64,000 nucleotides of DNA from Stenotrophomonas maltophilia (GTDB taxonomy: Bacteria; Pseudomonadota; Gammaproteobacteria; Xanthomonadales; Xanthomonadaceae): positions 169,716-233,715 of the forward strand of contig NZ_LYVJ01000008.1 of assembly GCF_001676385.1 (NCBI RefSeq), written 5' to 3'. The translations under genes were made by a program, and so were the position numbers. Positions 19,568-27,269 of this stretch are shown in pieces (position 1 is the first letter of the stretch; every line of letters begins with the position of its first letter). Below the pieces are notes generated by a model that made no database searches, had not been told where the DNA came from, and saw nothing but the letters and a program-made list of their open reading frames with translations.

Positions 19568-19642
19568 GGGCGGTTAGCTCAGCGGTAGAGCATTGCCTTC
19601 ACACGGCAAGGGTCACAGGTTCGATCCCTGTACCGCCCACCA
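19568..19642 (+). tRNA. tRNA-Val (anticodon CAC)
   Basis: The 75-nt cloverleaf includes an encoded CCA. The acceptor stem pairs gggcggt with accgccc, the D arm is gctcagcggtagagc, the anticodon arm is ttgcc-ttcacac-ggcaa (anticodon CAC, reading GUG), and the T arm is acagg-ttcgatc-cctgt. It is followed by a terminator and then by accessory genes, so this tRNA marks the left end of a variable region. I find no second copy of its 3' end downstream, so an attachment-site repeat is not visible. Confidence 0.96.
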
Positions 19643-19665
19643 TTTAAATTCAGTGTATTGCGAAG

Positions 19666-19689
19666 AAACCGGCCTTGAGCCGGTTTTTT
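19666..19689 (+). terminator. Rho-independent terminator of tRNA-Val
   Basis: aaaccggc-cttga-gccggtttttt is a strong stem followed by a run of T. It lies directly after the tRNA. Confidence 0.9.
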
Positions 19690-19736
19690 CGTAACTGCGT
19701 GGTAACAGCGTTTGTGCCGTTGACCGGGAGAACGTA

Positions 19737-19961
19737 ATGACCAAAGCTGAAGTCCGTAGTCTCTTTCCCGCATTGCTTGCCGCTTGGCGTGCCCTCCCCG
19801 AGAACTGTGATGCTAAAGAGCAGGAGCTCCGATTCTCTGATTTCTATTCTTGGCTGAGAGGCTCGCATTCCTATGCCATCAAGTTCCGGTCCGTGAGGGG
19901 GCCTCGTGAGGACCTGGAACAGTGGTTCGACGCGGCCACGCACCAAAGCTGGCGAAACTAG
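19737..19961 (+). CDS. Hypothetical protein, 74 aa
   Basis: This is a small protein with no recognised domain. It starts MTKAEVRSLFPALLAAWRAL and has the aromatic segment FSDFYSWLRGSHSYAIKFRS. Ribosome binding is weak (gggagaacgta before ATG 19737). It is the first gene after tRNA-Val and its terminator, and has lower GC than the core genes. It could be a remnant or a real small accessory gene. Confidence 0.6.
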   Translation: MTKAEVRSLFPALLAAWRALPENCDAKEQELRFSDFYSWLRGSHSYAIKFRSVRGPREDLEQWFDAATHQSWRN

Positions 19962-20129
19962 GGCAGGCCAGGCCGAGGTGGCTCACACTGCATGTCCTTG
20001 CAGACCCCACGCTGTTCGTGTTGACTTGGGTTAGGAAGTCGATATGTTCGGCATGTCCGGTTGCCACAGTATGGATGGGCATGTCGGCACGAGATGGTGC
20101 TTTCAACCAGCGACCAAGGAGGAACAGAA

Positions 20130-20324
20130 ATGGGGATCAGGGAAAATTTCAAGGTGGGTAGCAAGGTTGTCCTGAACTCAGGCGGCCCCGTCATGACCGT
20201 TAAGAGTGTTGAGTCCACTCCTCTTTCGGTTCGCTACTGGTGTCAATGGTTTGCCGGGAAGAAGCTTGAACAAGGGCAGTTCCCACAGGATTCGCTTGAG
20301 CCGGTGCCTGAGGCTGGCGAATGA
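20130..20324 (+). CDS. YodC-like DUF2158 protein
   Basis: The 64-residue protein starts at ATG 20130, preceded by gaggaacag as ribosome binding site. FKVGSKVVLNSGGPVMTVKS, then RYWCQWFAGKKLEQGQFP and QDSLEP, matches DUF2158, a small beta-rich family whose function is unknown. Its stop overlaps the next gene by 4 bp (ATGA), so the two are probably co-expressed. Confidence 0.82.
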   Translation: MGIRENFKVGSKVVLNSGGPVMTVKSVESTPLSVRYWCQWFAGKKLEQGQFPQDSLEPVPEAGE

Positions 20325-20587
20325 ATGCCGAAAGGGCTGCTGCATGGATGCAGGCAGTTGTTGAAAAAGAGGGCTGCCTCTACCAAGACGACGTCGTTGA
20401 CCACCTCCTCAGAGCGAAGCAGGAGTCTTTGCTGCGAGAGAATGCGGACGGCAATCTCGTTGTCGCGACGCCTTTGCTCAACGCCTTCCGAAAGCTCAAC
20501 GAGAAGACCGTTGTTTGGGTAAAACCGGATCGGTACTGGCGAAAGCGCGTGCCGGAGGACGAAGAAGGTCGAGAAGCTCGCGGTTGA
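20321..20587 (+). CDS. Hypothetical protein (DUF6953-like), 88 aa
   Basis: The product starts MNAERAAAWMQAVVEKEGCL, and the middle reads YQDDVVDHLLRAKQESL, then LLNAFRKLNEKTVVWVKPDR. This resembles a short family I recall as DUF6953; that naming is from memory and unverified. It looks like a small winged-helix-type fold. The start overlaps the DUF2158 stop. No catalytic residues are evident. Confidence 0.65.
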   Translation: MNAERAAAWMQAVVEKEGCLYQDDVVDHLLRAKQESLLRENADGNLVVATPLLNAFRKLNEKTVVWVKPDRYWRKRVPEDEEGREARG

Positions 20588-20749
20588 GTGCGTGTAAGAA
20601 TGATCCGGCTGAAATACGTGGCAGCTCAGTCTGGTCTTCAGCACCCGTTGTGTTCCATGTATGTGGGGCAGTGCCGATTCCCAGTGCCGCCTCGGCGAGT
20701 TTGCGGTTGTGATTTTACTATCGGCGGTAGTGCAGCAAGTACGACTGGC

Positions 20750-21382
20750 CTAAGCGCGCGCCTTGATTGGCCTGGCGCCATGATCGAAGAACTCTTCAAT
20801 CTTGTTTTGCGAAGCCGTAAGGCCTTTAAGTGCATCCCACATCAGGTCATAGAACTCCGCTTTGTCAAAAATGACGGGCTTCTTTTGGGTGATGCTGCCA
20901 AAGCTACTTGATGGTCCTTTCACGTACGTAATGGTTACAAGTTCTTTCGCCCTTGCAATGTTGTATACCGCACGCTGAAGCCCTTCTGCAGCCGGCCCAA
21001 GCTCATGAAGTCGATTGACCTCACTTTCTATCGCAGCAGGAACTTCTAATGCTAATTGCGCCTTGGGTCCAAGAAGGCATGAGTTCTCTCCGCGATCTTT
21101 AACGTGATCGTCAGGATGCTCGTTGGCCCAAATCTCGTTGTTCCTCTGGACGAAAGCCTGGATGTGCGGAAGAAGCTGAAGTCCAAGGCTGCGCGAGCGA
21201 TCAAGGGCCTCTCGCTGGCGGCTTCTTGCCGCGATGTAGTGCTGAGTTGCCGGAATAGCTATGGCAATGAGGATTGCCGCAATGCTCCCTATCGCTTGAA
21301 CCCAAGATGCCCATTCCGCCTGGGTTAGGCATGGCCAGCCTGTAGGAGCGAATTGCCAACAGACGCTTTTGACTGGCTCCAT
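20750..21382 (-). CDS. Hypothetical single-span membrane protein, 210 aa
   Basis: A short N-terminal stretch precedes one hydrophobic helix (about residues 28-47, WVQAIGSIAAILIAIAIPAT), followed by a cytoplasm-predicted body of about 160 residues with charged, partly helical sequence. No domain is recognised. The next minus-strand gene at 21509-22197 has the same layout, so they may be a functional pair. The GC content is lower than in core genes and the gene lies in the region behind tRNA-Val. Confidence 0.65.
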   Translation of the reverse strand: MEPVKSVCWQFAPTGWPCLTQAEWASWVQAIGSIAAILIAIAIPATQHYIAARSRQREALDRSRSLGLQLLPHIQAFVQRNNEIWANEHPDDHVKDRGENSCLLGPKAQLALEVPAAIESEVNRLHELGPAAEGLQRAVYNIARAKELVTITYVKGPSSSFGSITQKKPVIFDKAEFYDLMWDALKGLTASQNKIEEFFDHGARPIKARA

Positions 21383-21508
21383 GTGTATCTTCCTGTTGCG
21401 TGACGGAATGCACGAGGCACTGGTTGGAGGTTAATCGGCCGCCATCCAAAACCAAAATCTCTCAGGGGCCGACCTAGACTGTTAGCAATAGGGCGACTTT
21501 GGCGTACG

Positions 21509-22197
21509 TCATTCTTGGGCGAGAACATCATTCACGTCGCTATAGTCTGTTGGAGTGATGCCAACGAAAGACTGGAACTCGTGCGCAAATCCCACGCTAC
21601 TCGACAGCAGCCAACGCAGTTGGTGGCGGAAGCCAAGTAGCTCGTTGCGAGATCTGCATACAGTACGGGCATAGCATCCTCACCTGGACGCATCTTAGTC
21701 TGCATTCGTGAAGCCAAGTCGTTCAGTGCTCTACCGGCGCCAATTAGGCTGGCAAGATCCGCGCCGAGGTCGTTTGGAAGATTGTGGATTCGATCCTCAG
21801 CCGCTTGCGCTGCTGGCATAAATGGAAGAGTCGCCTCAGCAAGCGTTTGCACGAAAGCACGAGGGTCAGCGACACCAAAGGTGCCATCGCCGAGCATGAT
21901 TGCCTGGTTCCATCCCCTGGCAAGGGCCGCGACAACCGCCGGGAGCGTCGTCACCTCCACCAGCAGCAGTCGTCCCAGAATGCGGGCGTTGTCTCTTCTG
22001 AGTGCTTCTGCCGCGTCGTACTGCATCCTCGCGATGCCCTTAGCCTCCTCCGCGATCGCCGTGGCTTTGCGCGAAGTACTTTGGGCAATTCCTGCAACTA
22101 CGATTGTTGCGACTGCGGCGCCAAAGCCGACGGCCACCCCAGCCCAGTCGGCAAGGTTCCCTACTTCTGCTGCCAGTGGACAGAGCTCGATGACCAT
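21509..22197 (-). CDS. Hypothetical single-span membrane protein; probable single-base frameshift near the 3' end
   Basis: The product starts MVIELCPLAAEVGNLADWAG, with one hydrophobic helix at about residues 17-36, then a helical body. As read the frame stops at 21532. Adding one base near 21646 shifts to a frame that reads NELLGFRHQLRWLLSSSVGF, continues through QSFVGITPTDYSDVNDVLAQ, and ends at 21509, a better protein end than the as-read tail. The layout copies the gene at 20750. The function is unknown. Confidence 0.6.
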
Positions 22198-22247
22198 ATT
22201 CCCCCCTTGTTAGAGCGGATTCTGCCACGGGCAGGCGCTGAGTGCCC

Positions 22248-22624
22248 TCAGTGGAAATGCTGTTCGTCCGGGTCTACGTCCACAAGCGGATGGCAAACCT
22301 TGGATTCATCGGTTGGCGTGGCGCCCAGCTTTGAGAGCATCGCGCTGAGCGTGCGTGGACGACACGCTGAGGTCTTCCCCCTTTTTCCACGCGCGCGGCC
22401 AAGATGCACACTTGGCGCAGCAGCAGGCGGTGAGCGGCATTGAGCCAGGGCATGTTTGAGACGCACTCCTTCCAGGCCCTGACCTGTGCGGCGGTCATGC
22501 CTTTGTACGGCGTGCCGATGGGGTCCGAATTGGCCGGCTCCGAGCGGTTCTTGTACCGGCCTGGATCTTTGATCGTGGCGCCCGCTACCTGGGCCTTCTT
22601 CGGGGGGGGGCGTGGCTTTGCCAT
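22248..22624 (-). pseudogene. Phage terminase small-subunit-like remnant, frameshifted
   Basis: The N-terminal part reads AGATIKDPGRYKNRSEPANS and then AWKECVSNMPWLNAAHRLLL, the pattern of phage (P27-type) terminase small subunits. After a run of C at 22377-22381 the frame changes, and the second frame reads LSAMLSKLGATPTDESKV, the typical terminase ending. One extra C in that run would join the two. No large terminase, portal or capsid gene is nearby, so this is an isolated phage remnant whether or not the frameshift is real. Confidence 0.6.
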
Positions 22625-22916
22625 GGGTCTCCTTGGCCCGTCAGGGTCGTATTTCCAATTGCGGACCCGAAGTTGCTAGGGCGACTTGGGAGGCGAGCGT
22701 CACCGCCTATCGAAACTACCTGGCCGGACAAGGGCATTTGAGGGTGCTTGTGCGGCCGGATTAACGATTCCGCATCAGGCAATAGGCCATAGGTCCGCAT
22801 AGCCAAGGCCTGGCAGGCAGGCGCTTGGTCCAATGCGGTGGCGACCTGTCGAATTACTTGCTTCAATCAGGGGGCGCAATGACGCGCTATGCGATTGAAG
22901 GAACGCCGGGGGATCG
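22625..22916. other. No gene seen
   Basis: The 292 bp between the terminase remnant and the SinR-like gene contain short unlikely frames only. No repeats or promoter boxes of note were seen. Confidence 0.5.
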
Positions 22917-23189
22917 ATGGCTAACTATATGATTGGTTATGACCTGAACAAGCAGGGCAAGAACTACGATGGTCTGATTAAGAAGATCAAAGATCTGAGT
23001 ACAAATTGGTGGCATCACCTGGACTCGACTTGGATCGTTACCTCTAATCTCAACACCGTGGCAATCAGAGATGCGTTGAAACATTTTCTTGACTCTGATG
23101 ACGAACTGTTGGTCGTTGCGCTGAAGAGCGAAGGCGCTTGGGTAGGATTCAATACGGAAGGAAGCAACTGGTTGAAGAATTACCTTTAG
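22917..23189 (+). CDS. SinR-family / Cas2-like small protein, 90 aa
   Basis: The product starts MANYMIGYDLNKQGKNYDGL, then LSTNWWHHLDSTWIV, LNTVAIRDALKHFLDSDDEL and GAWVGFNTEGSNWLKNYL. The beta-alpha-beta ferredoxin-like pattern (IGYDLN, LDSTWIV, ELLVVALK) is that of the Cas2/VapD-like small proteins annotated as SinR family. There is no CRISPR array or cas1 nearby, so it is not part of a CRISPR adaptation module. A strong terminator follows, so it is an isolated unit. Its activity is unknown; an RNase or DNase is inferred only from the fold. Confidence 0.75.
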   Translation: MANYMIGYDLNKQGKNYDGLIKKIKDLSTNWWHHLDSTWIVTSNLNTVAIRDALKHFLDSDDELLVVALKSEGAWVGFNTEGSNWLKNYL

Positions 23190-23199
23190 CGTATTCCTG

Positions 23200-23227
23200 G
23201 AGGGCTCCAGACTGCGGAGCCCTCTTT
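23200..23227 (+). terminator. Rho-independent terminator of the SinR-like gene
   Basis: gagggctcc-agactgc-ggagccctc is followed by ttt. The stem is 9 bp and perfect. Confidence 0.85.
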
Positions 23228-23459
23228 CCGGTGATTTGCCGCCGGCCCAGCCTGCTGCCGAGGAGGCCATCTGGCCGCATGTCGCAGATCTGGAGCTCGC
23301 GATATCTCGAATCCACGAACCGACCAATCCGTTCCCATCCCGTTTCTCGGGGGGGCGGGCGGATTCTCCTTTCCCCTTCGAAATGGGCCTTTTAAAGCTG
23401 TTTTCGGTGCGACCTCGTTTCAGTCGATTGCACCGGATACCTCCGATTTTCCGGCACTA
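23228..23459. other. No gene seen between the SinR-like terminator and the small minus-strand frame
   Basis: The stretch has an open plus frame through the middle but no ribosome binding site, homology or codon-use support. A cggggggg run and a poly-pyrimidine tract lie around 23340-23390. Confidence 0.4.
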
Positions 23460-23681
23460 TTACACCGAAATTACACCGTCCCACGGCGTGGCTTCCACCC
23501 AAGCGATGCCCTCAAGGTTGGTCTGAAGTCTCGCCAAGAGGGTGGGGACAGGTATGCCCGGGTCCATGATGACCGTCAGTCCCTCGCAGAAAAGCGCAGG
23601 GCCGTAGAGGAGCAGCTCTCTACGGTAGGCGACTCCATCAGTCTGCAAGCACGCTGGGTGAGCGGTGAATTTAGTGAGCAT
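23460..23681 (-). CDS. Possible orphan protein, 73 aa
   Basis: The frame starts at ATG 23681 with AGGAT seven bases upstream. It begins MLTKFTAHPACLQTDGVAYR and contains LLLYGPALFCEGLTVIMDPG. It has no recognised domain. The gene-like ribosome binding site is the main support, and it may be spurious. Confidence 0.35.
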   Translation of the reverse strand: MLTKFTAHPACLQTDGVAYRRELLLYGPALFCEGLTVIMDPGIPVPTLLARLQTNLEGIAWVEATPWDGVISV

Positions 23682-23734
23682 GTGGCTATCCTGGATGGGC
23701 AGGCTGCCTATTAGATACATTCAAAATGGCTTTG

Positions 23735-23870
23735 CAACAACGAAATTAAAGTTGTCCATGAATACTTAGTAAGTAGTTGATTTAAATGGTATTTATTTTG
23801 CAGTACGTGTATTGCTGCTGTTTTACATAAATGTTATGTTGAGAAAATCTTGCGCAGAAATTATTTTGCG
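23735..23870. other. AT-rich island in high-GC DNA
   Basis: About 135 bp are strongly AT-rich (for example gatttaaatggtatttattt), unlike anything else in the window. No gene is seen. It lies inside the accessory region and looks like a transfer junction or a remnant of foreign regulatory DNA. Confidence 0.6.
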
Positions 23871-24185
23871 TTATGTGCCGCCCTCAATGCGCAACTGCTC
23901 GAGGTGCGTACGCCCTGCGTCGAGACGGCCTCCAGCCGGTCCAACCGCTCCACCACCTGCGCGAGCAGAGCATTGCTCTGCTGCACCGCCGCCGTGGTCG
24001 CGCCCTGCGCTTTGTTGTCCACCACCAGGTCGAACAGCGCGCGTGAAGTTGTCCGACAACGCCTCGATGGTGTCGGCCAGCTCGCCCATGCCGACGCCAC
24101 CCTTGTCCAGGTCGCCCACCTTCATCCGGTCGATCAGGCCCGTCACCTGGCGATCGCGTTGAGGTAGTCTCGGGCTTGCTCCCAT
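23861..24185 (-). pseudogene. Broken gene fragment, probably phage-derived
   Basis: Two overlapping minus frames join into one sequence: GDLDKGGVGMGELADTIEAL, then LSDNFTRA, then LFDLVVDNKAQG and QSNALLAQVVERLDRLEAVS. One added base near 24040 joins them. The high GC of the fragment contrasts with the AT-rich DNA next to it. The helical C-terminal stretch is coiled-coil-like. I do not recognise the family. The missing start and adjacent rearranged DNA mark it as a remnant. Confidence 0.4.
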
Positions 24186-24282
24186 GGGCGCCTCCTGGCC
24201 GGAAAGATATCCACAGGCTTATCTGTGGCCGACGTTACTCCGGCAGTACTATTATCCGGCCAACCTTAGTTTGGGTCTGGCA

Positions 24283-25023
24283 ATGCTAGCTGTGTACGTA
24301 GACGAAAGCTGCGCGGATGGTCGGAACCGTTACCTCATCCATGGGGCGCTGTTTCTTTGCGGGCAGCAGATCGGTGATCTGCGCGCTGCTATCGAAGCTA
24401 CGGTCGCGGCTAGCGGCCTGTCAGATGAAGTGAAGTGGAGCGGTATCACCAGGGCCAAGCGGGAGCGCGAGCTCGCGATCGCTGACCAATATTTCGATGG
24501 AACCACTGATCAAGAACTTGCGGCCGGCCGTTGGTTTCAGGCGATGGTGATCGATCAGCATCAGTTGGACGTCCGGGGGTATCACGATGGCGATAGAGAC
24601 GTCTGCTTCTACAAGTGCTTGTATAACCTTCTTGTAAAGCGCATCGCTCAGTACGCGTTGCCTGATGAAGACGTGCACGTCGTTCTAGATCAGCGCACGA
24701 CGCTCAGATACGACCTGGAAGATCTCCGGGCAGTGTTGAACAACGCGCTAAGGCGAGACCTCGCTGATCGATCTCCTCACGTTCGCACCGTGATTTACAG
24801 AGACTCGCGCACCTGCCGACTACTTCAGCTGTCCGACCTTCTGACTGGTGCTGTTGGCTTCCATCAGAACCGTATGCATTTGGTGCCAACTGCATCTCCG
24901 CACAAGCGTGCTGTGGCAGAGCATATTGCCAGGCGGGCCAACTTGGAGTCGTTGCAGATCGCCAACAGTTGGTCGCCGCATATGGGCATCTGGACGCTTC
25001 GGATGGGTGAGCGCCGCACATAA
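24283..25023 (+). CDS. DUF3800 domain protein
   Basis: The 246-residue product starts at ATG 24283; the frame is open upstream to 24184 but the domain begins at MLAVYVDESCADGRNR. YVDES is the conserved acidic N-terminal motif of DUF3800. Later acidic residues lie in VHVVLDQRTT and LLQLSDLLTGAVG, giving an RNase-H-like acidic pattern. The cellular role is unknown. These genes are common in mobile islands and defence neighbourhoods. It is the last gene of the region behind tRNA-Val. Confidence 0.85.
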   Translation: MLAVYVDESCADGRNRYLIHGALFLCGQQIGDLRAAIEATVAASGLSDEVKWSGITRAKRERELAIADQYFDGTTDQELAAGRWFQAMVIDQHQLDVRGYHDGDRDVCFYKCLYNLLVKRIAQYALPDEDVHVVLDQRTTLRYDLEDLRAVLNNALRRDLADRSPHVRTVIYRDSRTCRLLQLSDLLTGAVGFHQNRMHLVPTASPHKRAVAEHIARRANLESLQIANSWSPHMGIWTLRMGERRT

Positions 25024-25149
25024 AAAAGGCCGAGCGATCTAACGGTTTCCCGTATCCACGTCCGTGGCACTCGGATCTCCGAGGGATTCGATCGGCTGGG
25101 CCTCAGGGCGAGTGTGGCATGTCCTGCCCCCAATGCAAACGGGCTGCGT

Positions 25150-25755
25150 TCAGCATTGCTGGGAGCGTTCTCGGCCGGGCGTAGCCCCGACCATCCCGAC
25201 GTTCCCCAGCAGGTCGCGCGCGATCATCGCCGTAGCATCCAGTAGGTCATGACCGCTGCCGGCCTGCGCCACAACTGCCAGCAGACTACGGCCCACCCCG
25301 GCATTGCCGCTGGTCAGTTCCATCTCGCCTTCAAAGCATAGATCGGCCAACCATTCATGGGCCTGTTGCAGCCCACGCTTGCGGACGCGGCGGAACTCCG
25401 CGAGCAGCTTCGCCTGGCCGGCCTCCTGCTCACCGTCGGCCAGCAGGCCGATGGCACCGCCGTGCGCCGCGCGCCAGAGGGCCGGCAGCGGGCGACCATT
25501 TGCGTCCACCACGTCCGGCGAGAACTGCGCGCAGTACATTTCGTAGCGCTTGCCCGCCGTGCTACGGGGCACGATGCCGGCTTCGGCGAGCAGGCGTTCG
25601 GCTTCATCCAGTTTGCTGAATTTCAAGCGCAGCAGTGCAGGGCGGCTCAGTTGTTGTGCCAGCGCGTGCTGGTTGGCGGCGAACCAGACGTTCCAGCCCA
25701 CGCTTGCGCGGCCTTCCAGTGCGGCCTTGAAGTATTCCAGGTGTTCGGCGTCCAT
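25150..25755 (-). CDS. Hypothetical protein, 201 aa
   Basis: The product starts MDAEHLEYFKAALEGRASVG and contains a run of helices (LKFSKLDEAERLLAEAGIVP, LLADGEQEAGQAKLLAEFRR) with no signal peptide or membrane segment. No domain is recognised. GC and codon use match the core genome, so the right edge of the accessory region probably lies near 25.1 kb. It is followed by another hypothetical gene on the same strand. Confidence 0.7.
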   Translation of the reverse strand: MDAEHLEYFKAALEGRASVGWNVWFAANQHALAQQLSRPALLRLKFSKLDEAERLLAEAGIVPRSTAGKRYEMYCAQFSPDVVDANGRPLPALWRAAHGGAIGLLADGEQEAGQAKLLAEFRRVRKRGLQQAHEWLADLCFEGEMELTSGNAGVGRSLLAVVAQAGSGHDLLDATAMIARDLLGNVGMVGATPGRERSQQC

Positions 25756-25807
25756 TGCGGTCTCCTGCGCTCCCTACGCGATTGTAGCGGGAGCACATCC
25801 GCGCCGG

Positions 25808-26215
25808 TCAGGCATCGCCGCTGGAGAGGCAATGATGTGCCTCGCGCACCAGCTGTCGTGCGGCCACGATCAGTCCGTCGATATGGAAGGCGCCCAGCTG
25901 TTCGTCCGGACCGCCTTCGTTGCGCGCACGGTCGGCGGCCTGCAGCAGATCGAGCAATGCGCCGAGCCCAGATAGCGAGCGGCGCAACGAAGCGTGATTG
26001 CTGGCGCCGAGGGTGAGGCTGATGCATGGCTGTCCGTCATCGCCGTCAGCATGGTTGATCGCATTGAGACGGGCGAAGAAAGTGGGCAGCTGCGCGGGCA
26101 AATTCTGCGCGTTCAGGGTGCACTCGATCTCGCGTGCGAGGTCTTCGGGCACATCGGCGGCGACGTCGCCGATCAGGGTGTGCAGGCGGGGATGGACGGC
26201 GGTGCGGTTGGTCAT
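25808..26215 (-). CDS. Hypothetical protein, 135 aa
   Basis: The start is ATG 26215 (MTNRTAVHPRLHTLIGDVAA), preceded by gagggtttcgcc as ribosome binding site. The frame is open upstream to 26431, but that stretch has the look of a structured leader. The C-terminal half is helical (LLDLLQAADRARNEGGPDEQ, VAARQLVREAHHCLSSGD). No domain is recognised. A hairpin sits 24-47 bp upstream of the start, which may regulate translation. Confidence 0.7.
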   Translation of the reverse strand: MTNRTAVHPRLHTLIGDVAADVPEDLAREIECTLNAQNLPAQLPTFFARLNAINHADGDDGQPCISLTLGASNHASLRRSLSGLGALLDLLQAADRARNEGGPDEQLGAFHIDGLIVAARQLVREAHHCLSSGDA

Positions 26216-26238
26216 GGCGAAACCCTCACTGGCGTAGG

Positions 26239-26262
26239 GCCACCTTCCGGAGTGAAGGTGGC
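26239..26262 (-). promoter_or_regulatory. Leader hairpin upstream of the 135-aa gene
   Basis: gccacctt-ccggagtg-aaggtggc is a perfect 8-bp stem with an 8-nt loop, located 24-47 bp before the start codon on the minus strand. It has no T run, so it is more likely a leader structure than a terminator. Confidence 0.45.
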
Positions 26263-26784
26263 GGACGGTGCGGGTTGGCGTACCAAGGCTGAAAAGCTCA
26301 CAGGGAGAAAAGGCCCGGCGGATCTTGCGATCCCCACGCACCGCCCGCCATTGAAGGCAATCGGTGCATTCTCTTTGCTGCGATCGATATCGCAACATCC
26401 TGTGAGCCTGTTCGATTATTCGAGACGCCAATCCCGGCCAAGGCGTCTTGCCTCGGCGCGGCGATCTTCAAGCCGGGCAATCACATCGGTCTGTAAGGAA
26501 AGTTCTCAACTGTCCCTAGGCAGGCCTGACATTTCCCGTTGTGTGTCGTCCGACACCTGCGAGTAGTGCGGCCCATCACTGATGGCGCACATCGCCGCCC
26601 CTACCGACCGTGCACATGACGACTCCGGAGGGATGCCGCCACGGCAATCGCGTCACCCCGCGCGGCGGAGGCGGGACCATGCCACGCATGAAGTCAGAGG
26701 GTTCCATCCCTGCGCTGTCCCGCCGCCTCGGGCAGGCGTAATCTCGCGCCATTGCCATCCCCGCCCTTACCCAGGAATGCCGCT
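26263..26784. other. Long intergenic region, no gene seen
   Basis: The 520 bp separate the divergent 135-aa gene and the tautomerase gene. The first 170 bp are probably the minus-strand leader. A tgcgat...atcgca inverted repeat lies near 26383. No convincing small gene is seen. Confidence 0.45.
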
Positions 26785-27165
26785 ATGCCGCTCGCCCGCA
26801 TCGATCTTCGCAAAGGCAAACCCGCCGATTATCTGCAGCGCGTAGGGGAGGTCATCTACCAGGCCATGCGCGCGGTGGGCGTGCCGGAGAATGATCGCTT
26901 CCAGATATTCCAGGAGCACGACGCCGGTACGCTCGTCTACGACCCCGGCTACCTGGGCGTGGACCGCACGGACGACTTCATCTGCATCCAGATCACCTGG
27001 AACGAAGGGCGCACGCTGGAGCAGAAGAAGGCGCTGTACGCGGGCATCGCCGAGGGCCTGCACGCAGCAGTGGGCATCCGCCGCGAGGATGTGTTCATCA
27101 ACCTGGTGGAAGTAAAGAAGGAGAACTGGTCGTTCGGGAACGGCCAAGCGCAGTACGTGAGTTGA
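26785..27165 (+). CDS. Tautomerase family protein (YrdN-like)
   Basis: The 126-residue product starts MPLARIDLRKGKPADYLQRV. The Pro after Met is the catalytic base of the tautomerase superfamily, once Met is removed. IQITWNEGRTLEQKKALYAG and the later FINLVEVKKENWSFGNGQAQ match the larger, YrdN-type group. The frame is open to 26752 but Pro1 fixes the start at 26785. The natural substrate is unknown. Confidence 0.9.
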   Translation: MPLARIDLRKGKPADYLQRVGEVIYQAMRAVGVPENDRFQIFQEHDAGTLVYDPGYLGVDRTDDFICIQITWNEGRTLEQKKALYAGIAEGLHAAVGIRREDVFINLVEVKKENWSFGNGQAQYVS

Positions 27166-27269
27166 TACGAGGAGCTGCATCGACGCCTGGCGTGGGTCTG
27201 CCGACGAGCATCCGCTGCGGGCGCGCATCGGCATCACCAGGGGGCCGTGATGCGAACGGGGCGGGCGGG

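Noticed and set aside
21509..21560. AraC-like C-terminal motif in the alternative frame (GFAHEFQSFVGITPTDYSD)
   Set aside because: It resembles the end of an AraC helix-turn-helix domain, but the rest of the gene is a single-span membrane protein with no AraC domain. The match is short and the tail fits the corrected frame of that gene.
19568..25060. Integrative element with tRNA attachment sites
   Set aside because: No integrase gene and no repeat of the tRNA 3' end (tcgatccctgtaccgcccac) was found downstream. The region is called only a probable insertion hotspot.
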